Position numbers and translations under genes: made by a program
Assembly: GCA_903834145.1 (NCBI GenBank)
Contig: CAILHY010000010.1
Location: 1-64,000, forward strand
DNA: 64,000 bases
Source: an uncultured Actinomycetes bacterium
GTDB taxonomy: Bacteria > Actinomycetota > Actinomycetes > Nanopelagicales > Nanopelagicaceae
Direction of reading: 5' to 3'
In this document: positions 1 through 11,245 of the stretch, one piece after another
Numbering within the stretch: position 1 is the first letter of the stretch
Layout: every line of letters begins with the position of its first letter
Notes under the pieces: generated by a model
Database searches by the model: none
What the model saw: only the letters and a program-made list of their open reading frames with translations
Told to the model about the DNA's origin: nothing

Positions 1-525
1 CCAGAAGTGAACGTGACCAATGCTATTTTCGTTAGGGAAACGGCGTGGATCGCCAGTGGAACTAATCGCTGAGCCAGTGTTGCCGTGATAAGAACGGTAT
101 GTTGAAAAAATCTTTTGCTTGCCTGTATGCAGGCGAGCCATTCGGATTGCGTTTTCTATGGCGTCAGCGCCAGCGTTGGTGAAGAAAACTTTATTGAACT
201 TTGGGCCGGCCAAGTCAACGATGCGCGCGGCAGCCTCATTGCGTGCAACGTTGGCATGTTGTGGCGCAATCGTTGCAAGGACTGCAGCTTGTTCTTGGAT
301 TGCCTTAACAACCTTGGGATGTTGATGACCAATGTTGGTGAAAACCAATTGACATGAGAAATCTAAATACTTTTTCCCATCGTAATCCCAGAAGTAAGAA
401 CCTTCAGCACCAGCAACAGGAATCGGAGCAATCTGTGCCTGTGCAGACCATGAGTGAAATACATGAGCGCGATCGGCTGCGAATACTTGTGCCCCGAGTT
501 CTGGATTAGCCACTGGCTGAGTCAT
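1..525 (-). CDS. Class III (PLP-dependent) aminotransferase, C-terminus outside window
   Basis: The reading frame is open from the window edge to an ATG at 525, giving the first 175 residues. The sequence is typical of class III (omega) aminotransferases: a DYDGKKYLDF segment near residue 47, the cofactor-phosphate region NAGADA at 117-122, and YRSYHG at 143-148. These enzymes move an amino group from a terminal amine or amino acid to a 2-oxo acid. The PLP-binding lysine lies in the missing part, so the substrate (for example taurine, beta-alanine or an aspartate-family amine) cannot be told. An AAGGAG Shine-Dalgarno sequence sits just upstream of the ATG on the minus strand and fixes the start. 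It is divergent from typA across about 160 bases. Confidence 0.85.
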   Translation of the reverse strand, partial: MTQPVANPELGAQVFAADRAHVFHSWSAQAQIAPIPVAGAEGSYFWDYDGKKYLDFSCQLVFTNIGHQHPKVVKAIQEQAAVLATIAPQHANVARNEAAARIVDLAGPKFNKVFFTNAGADAIENAIRMARLHTGKQKIFSTYRSYHGNTGSAISSTGDPRRFPNENSIGHVHFW

Positions 526-683
526 TTCCTGCTCCTTATTAGTTTTTCGTATTTTACCTCTGCAATCTAATCATTAACTACGCCTAAAAACAGCACGATT
601 TAAGGGTTACGGAGGCTGGATGGTATTCTCGCCTTGCTCTATTGATGTTGATCATGAGCACAATCGAGTGAATCTGAGGAACA

Positions 684-2579
684 ATGTCAAAGCCTTCAAC
701 CGCGCACTTAGCCGGATTGCCCGTCAAGAAGCGCGAAAATCTGCGTAACGTCGCGATCATCGCTCACGTTGACCATGGAAAGACCACCCTTGTTGATGCG
801 ATGTTGTGGCAATCAGGAGCATTTGCCTCCTACAAGAAGCAGGGCGAAGGCCAAGAGCGCATGATGGACTCGATGGATCTTGAGCGCGAAAAGGGCATCA
901 CGATTCTCGCCAAGAACACCGCAGTAAAGCGCGGAGACACAATCGTCAACATTATCGATACCCCAGGTCACGCGGACTTTGGTGGCGAAGTTGAGCGCGG
1001 ACTTGAAATGGTTGATGGCGTTATTTTGCTCGTGGATGCCTCTGAAGGCCCACTGCCACAGACCCGTTTCGTTTTGCGCAAAGCTCTAGAAAAAAACCTC
1101 CCAGTTATTTTGCTGATTAATAAGGTAGACCGTCCCGATTCACGTATCGCTGAAGTTGTTGACGAGACCTACGAACTCTTCTTGGATCTTGATGCCAATG
1201 AGCAACAGATCGAATTCCCTGTCGTGTACGCATCTGCAAAGGCTGGTCGCGCTTCGCTGACTCGCCCATCAGATGGCGGCATGCCGGTTGAGGAAAACCT
1301 CGACGTTTTGTTCGACACCATCTTCTCTGCGATTCCTGCCCCTGAGTATCACGAAGGCGCGCCTTTGCAGGCACACGTCACCAACCTTGACTCCTCACCA
1401 TTTCTTGGTCGCTTGGCACTGTGCCGAGTTCGCGAAGGTGTCATCAAGAAGGGTCAGCAAGTTACGTGGATTAAGACTGATGGCACGATGGAGCGCGTAA
1501 AGATTTCAGAGCTCTTGATTACTGAAGCTCTAGAGCGCGTACCAACTCTTGAAGCGCATCCCGGTGACATCATCGCTGTTGCAGGTATCGAAACAATTAC
1601 ATTGGGCGAAACTCTTGCCGACAATGAAAACCCTGTTGCGCTTCCATTAATCATCGTGGATGAACCATCAATTTCTATGACTATTGGTATCAACACATCA
1701 CCTCTTGCTGGCAAGAGTGGAAAGTTGCTCACTGCTCGTCAAGTAAAGAGCCGCCTTGATGCCGAATTAGTCGGTAACGTTTCATTGCGTGTTCTCAACA
1801 CCGAACGTCCTGACACATGGGAAGTTCAAGGCCGCGGAGAACTTCAGCTTGCTGTTCTTGTTGAAATCATGAAGCGCGAAGGTTTCGAACTCACCGTTGG
1901 TAAGCCACAGGTTGTTATCAAAATTATTGATGGCAAAACTAATGAGCCAATGGAGCGTTTATCCATTGATGCACCTGAAGAATATTTGGGTGTCTTGACT
2001 CAGTTGATGGCGCTACGTAAGGGCCGCATGGAACAAATGGTCAATCACGGAACAGGTTGGGTTCGTCTTGATTACAAGGTTCCATCCCGTGGACTTATTG
2101 GTTTCCGTACTGAGTTCCTTACAGAAACTCGCGGTACAGGTTTGCTCCACCACGTCTTTGATGGTTACGAGCCATGGCACGGCGATATCCGCACACGCGG
2201 AACAGGTTCTCTTGTTTCAGATCGACTAGGAGTTGTTACTTCCTACGCGCTCTATGGAACACAAGATCGCGGAACCATCTTCGTCGAACCAGGCGATGAG
2301 GTTTACGAAGGCATGGTTATCGGTGAGAATTCACGCACCGAAGATATGGACGTTAACTGTGTTCGCGAAAAGAAGCTCACCAACATGCGTGCCTCAGGTA
2401 CCGATGAATCAGAGCGTTTGATTCCGCCTAAGAAACTCAACATGGAAGGTGCTCTCGAATTCTGTCGCGAAGATGAATGCGTTGAAGTAACCCCTGCTGT
2501 TGTCCGCATCCGCAAGGTGACCCTCAATGGCGACGAACGTGCACGTGCTACGGCGCGCGCTAAACGAGCCAACGTCTAG
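684..2579 (+). CDS. typA: Ribosome-associated translational GTPase TypA/BipA
   Basis: Translation-factor GTPase of 631 residues, the usual TypA/BipA length. The G1 loop AHVDHGKTT is at residues 27-35, the switch II motif DTPGH at 92-96 and the G4 motif NKVD at 146-149, followed by EF-G-like domains II, III and V and the TypA-specific C-terminal domain. In known members it binds the 70S ribosome and helps large-subunit assembly and stress adaptation. The start is supported by a GAGGAA sequence about 5 bases upstream. It stands alone, with argG following under what looks like its own promoter. No oddities seen. Confidence 0.97.
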   Translation: MSKPSTAHLAGLPVKKRENLRNVAIIAHVDHGKTTLVDAMLWQSGAFASYKKQGEGQERMMDSMDLEREKGITILAKNTAVKRGDTIVNIIDTPGHADFGGEVERGLEMVDGVILLVDASEGPLPQTRFVLRKALEKNLPVILLINKVDRPDSRIAEVVDETYELFLDLDANEQQIEFPVVYASAKAGRASLTRPSDGGMPVEENLDVLFDTIFSAIPAPEYHEGAPLQAHVTNLDSSPFLGRLALCRVREGVIKKGQQVTWIKTDGTMERVKISELLITEALERVPTLEAHPGDIIAVAGIETITLGETLADNENPVALPLIIVDEPSISMTIGINTSPLAGKSGKLLTARQVKSRLDAELVGNVSLRVLNTERPDTWEVQGRGELQLAVLVEIMKREGFELTVGKPQVVIKIIDGKTNEPMERLSIDAPEEYLGVLTQLMALRKGRMEQMVNHGTGWVRLDYKVPSRGLIGFRTEFLTETRGTGLLHHVFDGYEPWHGDIRTRGTGSLVSDRLGVVTSYALYGTQDRGTIFVEPGDEVYEGMVIGENSRTEDMDVNCVREKKLTNMRASGTDESERLIPPKKLNMEGALEFCREDECVEVTPAVVRIRKVTLNGDERARATARAKRANV

Positions 2580-2593
2580 TAATCACCTTCGGT

Positions 2594-4027
<1,434 letters not shown>

Positions 4028-4032
4028 TCCCC

Positions 4033-4398
4033 ATGCCTCACGTTGAACGCTTTGGCACGTATGTCATCTTGTCGCTATCTAGATCCGAAAAGATATTTGC
4101 TTTTCACAAGAATGTTCAAGTGAAATATAGGGATTTGCTCTCGGTTAAACCTGTTGAGAAAGTTTGGAATGCAAAAGTACTTCGTGGTGTTCGAGCCCCA
4201 GGAACGGGTCTTCCATTTGTCGTGGCACTTGGTACCTGGCGTCTTCGCAGAGGAAAAAACTTCGTAGCCGTCTACGGAAAACGCCCTGCCTATGTATTTA
4301 CATTCACGGGTGGAGATTTCCAACAGTGGATCATTACGCCAGATAACACGCCTGCAGAGATAGCCAAGATGTTCGAGGGCGTTTACTCTGAAGGTTAA
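4033..4398 (+). CDS. Small conserved actinobacterial protein of unknown function
   Basis: A 121-residue protein with no signal peptide and no membrane segment. It has the pattern VRAPGTGLPFVVALGTWR near residues 53-70 and then a run of beta-strand-like segments (FVAVYGKRPAYVFTF), resembling a short family of hypothetical actinobacterial proteins with a possible PH-like beta fold. No catalytic residues stand out and no function can be named. It starts 5 bases after argG, so it is likely co-transcribed. Its stop codon overlaps the stop of the convergent aldolase gene by 4 bases. Confidence 0.75.
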   Translation: MPHVERFGTYVILSLSRSEKIFAFHKNVQVKYRDLLSVKPVEKVWNAKVLRGVRAPGTGLPFVVALGTWRLRRGKNFVAVYGKRPAYVFTFTGGDFQQWIITPDNTPAEIAKMFEGVYSEG

Positions 4399-5285
4399 TT
4401 CTTAGTCGATGCCCTGTAAATACTTTCAATAGAGGCATCTAGCGTCTGGTTAAATTCCATATCGCTTTGATTCGCATCTAATCCTTCTGTCAGCGCTCTG
4501 GAAAAACTAGCAATCAACTTTGGATTCTCTGCCAGAAGTCGATTGGCCTCATCACGGCTATACCCACCAGAGAGAGCCACGACTCTGAGCACGCGTGGAT
4601 GCTCCGCAAGCTCCGTATAGAAACCGGGGACGGTGGGGAGTGTCAGTTTGAGTATGACGCTCTGATTATCTTTCAGGCTATCTAAGTGAGTGAGTAATGC
4701 ATATTTGAGAAGCACTTCTGCTTGAGATTTTTCTGGACTATTTATATCCACTTCAGGTTCGATGATCGGGACAAGGCCCGATTCTAGAATCCCTTGCGCG
4801 ATGACGAACTGTTGATTGAGTAAGGAATCAATCCCAATTGGATTGGCCAACTTGATCACCGATCGCATCTTCGTTCCAAAAATCTTATGAGACCTCGCGC
4901 GCGTTAAGAGGTCACCTAAATGGGGAATTGGCTTCATTAACTGCACGCCTTCGGCTTCCTCGAGCAACCCGCTATCTACTTTCAGGAATGGAACTATATT
5001 TTTCTGGGTCCATAGATACTCGGCACTTCCCAACGAATCGATTTCACGATCCATCGTCATTTCAAAGAGAATCGCCCCAAGAACTCTTTGCGAAGTAAAA
5101 GCGGGGCTCTTGATAATCCGTGTACGCATTTCGTGTACCAGGTTAAACATTTCCGTTTCATTGGAATAAGAAGCAGGTGTCACTCCATACAACGCCAGGG
5201 CCTTGGCGGTACTTCCGCCGCTCTGGTCAAGGGCGGCGATGAATCCAAGGCCGCTCCGCATTTGTTCCATTTGTTGCACATTCAT
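4395..5285 (-). CDS. fda: Fructose-bisphosphate aldolase class I (Gram-positive type)
   Basis: Reversible cleavage of fructose-1,6-bisphosphate to dihydroxyacetone phosphate and glyceraldehyde-3-phosphate. The 296-residue sequence matches the class I aldolase of staphylococci closely: GFIAALDQSGGSTPKAL-like N-terminus, VLGAILFEMTMDR, FGTKMRS, LVPIIEPEVD and VVALSGGYSR. Lys213 in ILKLTLP is at the expected Schiff-base position, so the enzyme is metal-independent. It also condenses triose phosphates in gluconeogenesis and the Calvin cycle, and could supply the cbb enzymes 52 kb away. It follows pntB on the same strand but a hairpin terminator separates them. Its 3' end overlaps the neighbour by 4 bases. 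Confidence 0.93.
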   Translation of the reverse strand: MNVQQMEQMRSGLGFIAALDQSGGSTAKALALYGVTPASYSNETEMFNLVHEMRTRIIKSPAFTSQRVLGAILFEMTMDREIDSLGSAEYLWTQKNIVPFLKVDSGLLEEAEGVQLMKPIPHLGDLLTRARSHKIFGTKMRSVIKLANPIGIDSLLNQQFVIAQGILESGLVPIIEPEVDINSPEKSQAEVLLKYALLTHLDSLKDNQSVILKLTLPTVPGFYTELAEHPRVLRVVALSGGYSRDEANRLLAENPKLIASFSRALTEGLDANQSDMEFNQTLDASIESIYRASTKN

Positions 5286-5328
5286 TTCAACGCCCCTAAT
5301 TTCAGTTTCTCCTGAATTTTACTCGTAA

Positions 5329-5368
5329 ACACAAAAGCCGCCACGATTATCCGTGACGGCTTTTGTGT
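5329..5368 (-). terminator. Rho-independent terminator of the pnt operon
   Basis: Two 17-base arms (5329-5345 and 5352-5368) form a stem with a single G-U wobble in the minus-strand transcript and a short loop. The 3' arm ends in a U-containing run. It begins 13 bases beyond the pntB stop codon and lies upstream of the aldolase gene. Confidence 0.85.
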
Positions 5369-5380
5369 TACTTACATGGA

Positions 5381-6787
5381 TTACAGGTTCTTGAGCGCGC
5401 TCACAACCTTGGTCAATGTATCTTTTGCATCTCCGAAGAGAAGCGTGGTCTTTGGGTCATAGAGAAGTTCGTTCTCGATGCCAGCAAAACCTGGACGCAT
5501 TGAGCGTTTGAGGAAAACAACGTTTGCCGCGTCGGCAACTTCAAGGATTGGCATTCCATAAATTGGGCAGCCGGGGGAGTTCTTTGCTGCTGGGTTAACA
5601 ACATCGTTTGCTCCGATGACAAGTGCGACATCAGTTTGCGAGAACGTTGGGTTAACTTCATCCATTTCAGCTAATTGCTCGTAGGGAACATTTGCCTCTG
5701 CAAGCAGAACGTTCATGTGGCCAGGCATACGACCGGCAACGGCGTGAATACCGTAGGCAACATCAATTCCCTTGCTAGCAAGGACATCTGCTAGTTCGCG
5801 AACTGTGTGTTGCGCCTGTGCAACTGCAAGACCAAAGCCTGGAACGATAACCACGCGACGTGCGTAGTTCAGCAAGATGGCAACATCCTCTGGCGAACCA
5901 GATTTAACAGGACGCGCTTCTGCTTCACCTGAAGCCGCTTGTGGCTTGGCGGTGAATGCACCGAAGAGTGTCTTAAAGAGCGAACGGCCCATTGCCTCAG
6001 CCATCAAGCGAGTGAGGATTGTTCCGGAGGCGCCAACAAGTGTTCCTGCAACGATCAGCAAAGTGGTCTGCAGAACATATCCGCTTGCTGCCACAGTCAA
6101 ACCAGTGAATGCGTTTAAGAGTGAGATAACAATTGGAACATCTGCTCCACCGACTGGAAGTACGAAGAGAACACCAAAGAGAAGTGAAAGTCCACCAAGT
6201 ACGGCGAGTGAAGTATTTCCACCAGAGTTAACAACCCATGCTCCTGCGGCGAATACACCAGCAAGGTTTGCAGCAATAAGGAAGCGTCCACCAGGGAATA
6301 CAACAGGGCGAGTAGTCATCAACTCTTGAAGCTTTGCGAATGTGATGCACGAGCCGGAGAAAGAAACGCTTCCGACGATAACCGTGAACACCGTTGCAAT
6401 TACTTCAGCCGATGTGGCGTTTGAGCCTAACTTCAGGTACTCAACGATTGCGACGAGTGCAGCTGCACCGCCACCAACACCATTGAAGAGTGCAACAAGT
6501 TGTGGCATCTGTGTCATCTGCACCTTACGGGCTGCAGGGACACCGACCAAGAGACCCAGAACAAGTGCTCCTAGAATCAGTGGCAAATGATGCAAAGGAA
6601 GTGCGTGGTAATTCTTGTCATCTTTGTTGCCGGTAAAGAAGAAGACCAAGAGAGTTGCCACTGTGGCACCGAATGCACCGATGAGATTGCCTCGGCGAGC
6701 GGTCTTAGGGTGTGAGAGCCCTTTGAGCGCGAGGATAAAGCAGACTGCGGCAGCTAAGCCGATGAGGTCGTAAAGGTTACGGTTCAT
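5381..6787 (-). CDS. pntB: NAD(P) transhydrogenase beta subunit
   Basis: Proton-translocating transhydrogenase subunit of 468 residues. The first 270 or so residues contain many hydrophobic helices (domain II). The C-terminal part is the NADP(H)-binding domain III, with VIVPGFGLAVAQAQH, YGIHAVAGRMPGHMNVLLAEA, and VIGANDVVNPAA. The complex uses the proton gradient to reduce NADP+ with NADH. Its ATG overlaps the stop of pntAB by 4 bases (ATGA), a sign of translational coupling. In this organism it would be a source of NADPH for biosynthesis or for CO2 fixation. Confidence 0.96.
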   Translation of the reverse strand: MNRNLYDLIGLAAAVCFILALKGLSHPKTARRGNLIGAFGATVATLLVFFFTGNKDDKNYHALPLHHLPLILGALVLGLLVGVPAARKVQMTQMPQLVALFNGVGGGAAALVAIVEYLKLGSNATSAEVIATVFTVIVGSVSFSGSCITFAKLQELMTTRPVVFPGGRFLIAANLAGVFAAGAWVVNSGGNTSLAVLGGLSLLFGVLFVLPVGGADVPIVISLLNAFTGLTVAASGYVLQTTLLIVAGTLVGASGTILTRLMAEAMGRSLFKTLFGAFTAKPQAASGEAEARPVKSGSPEDVAILLNYARRVVIVPGFGLAVAQAQHTVRELADVLASKGIDVAYGIHAVAGRMPGHMNVLLAEANVPYEQLAEMDEVNPTFSQTDVALVIGANDVVNPAAKNSPGCPIYGMPILEVADAANVVFLKRSMRPGFAGIENELLYDPKTTLLFGDAKDTLTKVVSALKNL

Positions 6788-7071
6788 TTCTTTTTCGCCT
6801 TAAACATCTCGAGCATTCGATCGGTAACCACGAAACCGCCGACCATATTTACTGTCGCCAGAACGATGGCTGTAAGAGCCAACCAAAGTTCGAGGTTATT
6901 GGATGAGTGGTCGGCAACAACAATTGCACCAACCAAGATGACACCATGAATGGCGTTTGCGCCAGACATTAAAGGTGTGTGAAGTGTTGAGCTGACTTTG
7001 GATACAACTTCAAAGCCAACGAAGATTGCAAGCGTGAATATGGCAAGAAGTGCCATGCCGTTACTCATCAT
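6784..7071 (-). CDS. pntAB: NAD(P) transhydrogenase alpha subunit, membrane part
   Basis: A 95-residue protein with about three hydrophobic helices and a Lys-rich C-terminus (FKAKKK). It corresponds to the membrane portion of PntA, encoded separately as in Rhodospirillum and many Actinobacteria. Typical segments are LAIFVGFEVVSKV, HTPLMSGANAIHGV and MVGGFVVTDRML. It overlaps pntAA and pntB by 4 bases each, so the three genes form one tightly coupled operon. Confidence 0.95.
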   Translation of the reverse strand: MMSNGMALLAIFTLAIFVGFEVVSKVSSTLHTPLMSGANAIHGVILVGAIVVADHSSNNLELWLALTAIVLATVNMVGGFVVTDRMLEMFKAKKK

Positions 7072-8180
7072 TTTTTGACGACCTCTTTCTTGAGTTCGCC
7101 GTTGTGTGTAACAACAGAACCGGCGATGATTTCATCTTCGAAATCTGGAGTAACGACGCCCTCTTTTGTCATCAAGCTGAGCAAGTTAACAACGTTGCGC
7201 GAATAAAGCATTGATGCATGGAATGGAAGTTGACTTGGAACATCTTTTCCGCCCCAAATCAGCACGCCGTTTGCTGTCGTAACGATTTCGCCTGGCTTTG
7301 AGCCTTCAACATTTCCGCCAGTTTCAGCAGCAAGGTCAACGACAACCGAACCAGGTGACATTGAGTCCAACATCTCCTTGGTAACAAGTCGTGGAGCTGC
7401 GCGTCCTGGAACTGCGGCTGTTGTGATCAATACATGTGATTTCGCGATGTAAGGAGTCAAAAGTTCGCGTTGCTTGGCAGCGCGGTCTTCCGTCATCTCT
7501 CGTGCATATCCGCCTGTGCCCTCAAGTGATTCGAGTTCGAGTTGGATAAAGGAAGCACCCATCGATTTCACTTCATCAGCAGATGACGAACGAACATCGT
7601 AAGCAGATACAACAGCGCCAAGTCGGCGAGCAGTTGCAATTGCTTGCAAACCAGCCACGCCAGCTCCAAGTACTAATACCTGTGCTGGAGTAACTGTTCC
7701 GGCTGCGGTCATAAGTAATGGGAAGAATCGTGGTGAAAGTTCGGCGCCAACTAGAACTGCGCGATAACCAGCGCAAAGTGCCTGGGAAGTTAAGGCGTCC
7801 ATGGACTGTGCACGTGAAATACGTGGAACGAGTTCTAGTGAGAAAGCCGTAACACCTGCCTTTAGAGCCGCATCGATGGACTCTTGTGCAGTTGTAATAG
7901 GAAGGAAAGAGATAGTGATCGCACCCTTTTTCAACGTCGCGATTTGCGCCGCAGTAAGTGGTGAGACCGAGAGGATTACATCAGCGTCTTTAAGAACATC
8001 TCCGCTGACAACCTTTGCTCCAGCTTGCTCATAAGCAGCATCTGAATTGAGGGAATGGAGACCAGCACCGGATTGAATTGTTACATCCAGACCAAGTCGG
8101 ATTAATTTGTTGATGATGTCAGGAACGAGTGCTACACGTTTCTCACCATCTCGTATTTCAGTTGGTACGACTACATGCAT
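7068..8180 (-). CDS. pntAA: NAD(P) transhydrogenase alpha subunit, NAD-binding part
   Basis: Soluble NAD(H)-binding domain I of the transhydrogenase, 370 residues. It resembles alanine dehydrogenase, with an N-terminal VPTEIRDGEKRVALVP motif and the nucleotide-binding region VLVLGAGVAGLQAIATA, followed by AYDVRSS. It is the first gene of pntAA-pntAB-pntB. The ATG at 8180 has no Shine-Dalgarno sequence, but a TACGGT box lies 6 bases upstream, suggesting a leaderless transcript. Confidence 0.96.
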   Translation of the reverse strand: MHVVVPTEIRDGEKRVALVPDIINKLIRLGLDVTIQSGAGLHSLNSDAAYEQAGAKVVSGDVLKDADVILSVSPLTAAQIATLKKGAITISFLPITTAQESIDAALKAGVTAFSLELVPRISRAQSMDALTSQALCAGYRAVLVGAELSPRFFPLLMTAAGTVTPAQVLVLGAGVAGLQAIATARRLGAVVSAYDVRSSSADEVKSMGASFIQLELESLEGTGGYAREMTEDRAAKQRELLTPYIAKSHVLITTAAVPGRAAPRLVTKEMLDSMSPGSVVVDLAAETGGNVEGSKPGEIVTTANGVLIWGGKDVPSQLPFHASMLYSRNVVNLLSLMTKEGVVTPDFEDEIIAGSVVTHNGELKKEVVKK

Positions 8181-8186
8181 GAGCCA

Positions 8187-8192
8187 ACCGTA
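8187..8192 (-). promoter_or_regulatory. Leaderless-type -10 box (TACGGT) of the pnt operon
   Basis: TACGGT on the minus strand, 6 bases before the pntAA ATG and without a Shine-Dalgarno sequence. Fits the TAnnnT-N6/7-ATG pattern seen at many starts in this window. Confidence 0.45.
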
Positions 8193-8239
8193 GTGCGTGT
8201 ATTAAGTGTTTTCTACGATTCGGCCCAAAAATCCGAGGG

Positions 8240-9178
8240 CTAGCGCCCCTTAAGGTCACCTCGTACTAAGTGGTAGAGCAGCGCTTGAATCGTCGTGCGT
8301 CGGTGATGTGCTTCACGCCACACAACTGAGCGAGTGCCATCGATCACGGCGGCGGAAACTTCCTCGCCCCGGTGCGCAGGTAAACAGTGCATGAATATCG
8401 AATCTTTTTGCGTTAACGCCATTAACTCTTGCGTCACTGCAAAGGGCTTGAGTACTTTCATTTTTTCTGTGCGCTCTGCCTCAGGATCACCCATTGACAT
8501 CCAGACATCGGTATATAAAACACTTGCATCTTTCGATGCTGCAACAGGATCATGCAGAACTTCAATGGTTGCGCCGCTGGTTTGTGCAATCTCGCGTGCT
8601 TTTGCAACTACATCCGCATGAGGTGCCCATTTACCTTCAGGTGTCGCGGTCACAACGTGTGCACCCATGATGGCACCCATGATGAGCCACGCGTGAGACA
8701 TGTTGTTTCCATCGCCAAGGTAGACAAATTTACGTCCGGAAATATCTTTTCCGAAATTCTCCTGGATGGTAATCCAGTCTGCAAGCAACTGCGTTGGGTG
8801 GTCGTCATCAGTCAAGGCGTTGATGACAGGTATGGATGCTTCGCGACCCAATTCATCGACATCAGATTGAGCGTAAGTACGAACAATAAGTGCACGTGCG
8901 AATTCACTGATGATCTTGGCGGTATCGGAAATCGTCTCGCCACGTCCTAATTGCAAGTCATCACCACGAATAAAGATCGGCGTTCCACCTAAGTGCGCCA
9001 CAGCGGTTTCAGAAGCGAGACGTGTTCTTGTGGAAGGCTTTGTCATATAAATAGCCACGGTTTGATTAGCGAGCGCGGTATTAGCCATTAAAGGATGGAG
9101 TGCGAAATCGGCTGCGGTTGCGAGCAAAAGATCAACATCTGCCCTGCTGAGGTCCGCGGTACGAAGAAGATCTTTCAT
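8240..9178 (-). CDS. argF: Ornithine carbamoyltransferase
   Basis: Makes citrulline from ornithine and carbamoyl phosphate in arginine biosynthesis. The carbamoyl-phosphate motif STRTR is at residues 49-53. The ornithine-loop motif HCLPAHRG is near residue 265. Length of 312 residues is normal. The ATG lies 6 bases after a TAAGAT box. It is divergent from the DUF3039 gene across only about 50 bases, and both appear to have leaderless promoters placed back to back. argG lies 4 kb upstream in the window. Confidence 0.96.
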   Translation of the reverse strand: MKDLLRTADLSRADVDLLLATAADFALHPLMANTALANQTVAIYMTKPSTRTRLASETAVAHLGGTPIFIRGDDLQLGRGETISDTAKIISEFARALIVRTYAQSDVDELGREASIPVINALTDDDHPTQLLADWITIQENFGKDISGRKFVYLGDGNNMSHAWLIMGAIMGAHVVTATPEGKWAPHADVVAKAREIAQTSGATIEVLHDPVAASKDASVLYTDVWMSMGDPEAERTEKMKVLKPFAVTQELMALTQKDSIFMHCLPAHRGEEVSAAVIDGTRSVVWREAHHRRTTIQALLYHLVRGDLKGR

Positions 9179-9184
9179 CTGAGT

Positions 9185-9190
9185 ATCTTA
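9185..9190 (-). promoter_or_regulatory. Leaderless-type -10 box (TAAGAT) of argF
   Basis: TAAGAT on the minus strand, 6 bases before the argF ATG; no Shine-Dalgarno sequence is present. Confidence 0.6.
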
Positions 9191-9216
9191 CGCGAGCATT
9201 GTCGGGCTGGGGCAAG

Positions 9217-9222
9217 TATTCT
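9217..9222 (+). promoter_or_regulatory. Leaderless-type -10 box (TATTCT) of the DUF3039 gene
   Basis: TATTCT lies 6 bases before the ATG at 9229. It supports that ATG over the in-frame TTG at 9199, which would put the promoter inside the gene. Confidence 0.55.
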
Positions 9223-9228
9223 TTGGCC

Positions 9229-9489
9229 ATGGGAATCTTCCGCAAATCACCTGCAGTTGAAGGGGACACTGATCTCCTCACGCGTCCCGAAACACAAATC
9301 GATGACGGTGACCATGATCGATTTGCGCACTACGTCAAGAAAGAGAAGATTCTTGAATCGGCAGTGAGTGGAAAAACAGTCAAAGCTTTATGCGGGAAAA
9401 AATGGATTCCCTCTCGCGACCCAGAGAAGTTCCCCATCTGCCCAGTTTGCAAAGAAATTTACGCCGGGTTACGTCCCGCTCCAGAATAA
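9229..9489 (+). CDS. DUF3039 family protein with CxxC zinc-ribbon-like motif
   Basis: An 86-residue soluble protein. The conserved DUF3039 segment ALCGKKWIPSRDP is followed by FPICPVCKEIY, giving three cysteines (one upstream, then a CPVC pair) that could bind zinc. The family is restricted to Actinobacteria and has no known function. An in-frame TTG at 9199 would add 10 residues. The ATG at 9229 is preferred because of the -10 box in front of it. The GH18-like gene starts 5 bases after its stop, so the two are probably co-transcribed. Confidence 0.8.
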   Translation: MGIFRKSPAVEGDTDLLTRPETQIDDGDHDRFAHYVKKEKILESAVSGKTVKALCGKKWIPSRDPEKFPICPVCKEIYAGLRPAPE

Positions 9490-9494
9490 ATCCG

Positions 9495-11240
9495 ATGCGT
9501 CGCAGACTTCTCCTCACTGTTTTATTGGCGTTCTCTTCGGTCTTAGCTGTGATGCCTGCCGGTGGCGCTGCTGATCCGACACCGCGCAAGATCTTGACGG
9601 GTTGGATTCCTTATTACTCCATGAAGTCAGCGCTGCCATCTGCCGTTGGTAACGGAGATCTCATTAAAGAGGTAATGCCTTTTTGGTACACACTAAAAAG
9701 TGAAAGCAAAATTACTGATCTTTATTCTCCTGCAAATCCAAGTGTCCCTATGGCAAATCCATTAGCTGCAATGAGGGATTCCGGTTTTAGTGTAATTCCC
9801 ACGATTACCGATGGCACAGACAAACTTGTCTTGGCGAAGATTCTTAGCGACACGAAACTGCGTGCCACATTGGTTTCGACAATAACCAATCTGGTCGTAC
9901 TAAATAACTTTCAGGGAATTGATTTGGATTTCGAAGGTTTTGCATTTGTGGATGGCACAGCAACATGGGGCGTAACTCAACCAAATTGGGTGGCCTTCAT
10001 TCATGCGTTGAGCACCTCACTTCATCTGCAAGGACGCACCCTGTCAGTTACGACCCCGGTGCTTTTTGATCCCGCAAGTGGCAAGAAAGGTTATTACGTC
10101 TACGACTGGGCTTCTATTGCGCAAGATATTGATCGTTTACGCATTATGACGTATGACTACTCAACAAGTGCGCCTGGACCCATAGGTCCGCTGTCGTGGG
10201 CAGAGAAAGCAGTGCAGTACGCGGTGAGTGTTGTACCTGCATCCAAGGTGTATGTCGGACTTGCGGGATATGGAAGAGATTGGGTGACAAGTGTTGTTGG
10301 TGTCTGTCCCGCATCAGTTGCGTCATCTATTACTGCAACGTCAAAAGCGGCAACCTTTGTTATGCGCGATGCAGCAACGTTGGCATCAAGTTATTCGGCA
10401 ACACCTCTCTACAACGATACTTATGGTGAAGTTACTTTCTCGTATCAAAAGGTTTACAACGGTTTATCTTCAAGTGGGTTAGCAACATCATGCACCGCTT
10501 CACGAACGGCGTGGTACATGGATGCGCGTGGGTATGCAGCTAGGGCGCAGTTAGTGGGTAAGTACCACTTAGGTGGAATAACCGCATGGACTTTAGGAAT
10601 GGAAGATCCAGGCGCGATGGATGCAATTCGCACAGTTGCCCTATCTATTGCACCAGATCAGGTAGTGAGTTCACTGTCATCGGATGCGAGTGAACTCTCC
10701 TTTGGCACTCCTTTTAGCGTCAGGGCACAATTCACGTTAGCGGATAAGCAACCCATTGCTGGTCTTGCAGTACGTATCGAAGGACAAAATCCAGGTGATA
10801 CGAATTGGCGCACATTAGTTGATTCGGTTACAGGGGATGATGGAAGTATTTCCGCAGCGCTCGTTGTCGGCAAGACCACGTCACTGCGTGCTACATCCGA
10901 TGGAACATGGGAAAGAACGGCTTCACTTAGTGCATCCGTAACCCTTGCAGTACGCCGACTTCTCTCTATAAGTGCGCCGGCATCCTCACCCGTTGGCGGA
11001 GCTATTTCTATTGCGGGCGTTGTACAACCCCACCAAGCGGGCGTACCTGTTTCCCTTCAGGAGTATCTCCAAGGTAAATGGCAAGCATCCACGCAAGGAG
11101 CGATTACTGATGATGCAGGCCATTTCCAAATAATGACCAAGAAACTCTCACGTGGTTTTGCTAAGTACCGTGTAAGCGTGAGCACAGATTCAGCGTTGTC
11201 CGGTAGCACTGGTTCTGCATTCACCGTAGTGATTTACTAG
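9495..11240 (+). CDS. Secreted glycoside hydrolase family 18-like protein
   Basis: A 581-residue exported protein. The start at 9495 ([13 protein letters not shown]) gives a clear signal peptide with probable cleavage after an Ala-rich stretch near residue 25. A longer in-frame ORF from 9390 overlaps DUF3039 and is rejected. Residues 31-400 form a GH18 barrel. The catalytic motif is GIDLDFEG, with D143, D145 and E147, and the later strands have the MTYDYS motif. The family cleaves beta-1,4-GlcNAc links or binds peptidoglycan, as in YaaH/SleL-type proteins. Residues 405-581 look like two Ig-like beta domains. Substrate unknown; a cell-wall role or chitin use are both possible. Confidence 0.82.
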   Translation: MRRRLLLTVLLAFSSVLAVMPAGGAADPTPRKILTGWIPYYSMKSALPSAVGNGDLIKEVMPFWYTLKSESKITDLYSPANPSVPMANPLAAMRDSGFSVIPTITDGTDKLVLAKILSDTKLRATLVSTITNLVVLNNFQGIDLDFEGFAFVDGTATWGVTQPNWVAFIHALSTSLHLQGRTLSVTTPVLFDPASGKKGYYVYDWASIAQDIDRLRIMTYDYSTSAPGPIGPLSWAEKAVQYAVSVVPASKVYVGLAGYGRDWVTSVVGVCPASVASSITATSKAATFVMRDAATLASSYSATPLYNDTYGEVTFSYQKVYNGLSSSGLATSCTASRTAWYMDARGYAARAQLVGKYHLGGITAWTLGMEDPGAMDAIRTVALSIAPDQVVSSLSSDASELSFGTPFSVRAQFTLADKQPIAGLAVRIEGQNPGDTNWRTLVDSVTGDDGSISAALVVGKTTSLRATSDGTWERTASLSASVTLAVRRLLSISAPASSPVGGAISIAGVVQPHQAGVPVSLQEYLQGKWQASTQGAITDDAGHFQIMTKKLSRGFAKYRVSVSTDSALSGSTGSAFTVVIY

Positions 11241-11245
11241 AAGAC

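Noticed and set aside
5877-6329. 150-residue ORF antisense to pntB
   Set aside because: It is a mirror frame of a well-conserved gene, with no start signal or family match.
9390-9494. Upstream extension of the GH18-like ORF
   Set aside because: It overlaps DUF3039 in another frame and hides the signal peptide that begins at 9495.
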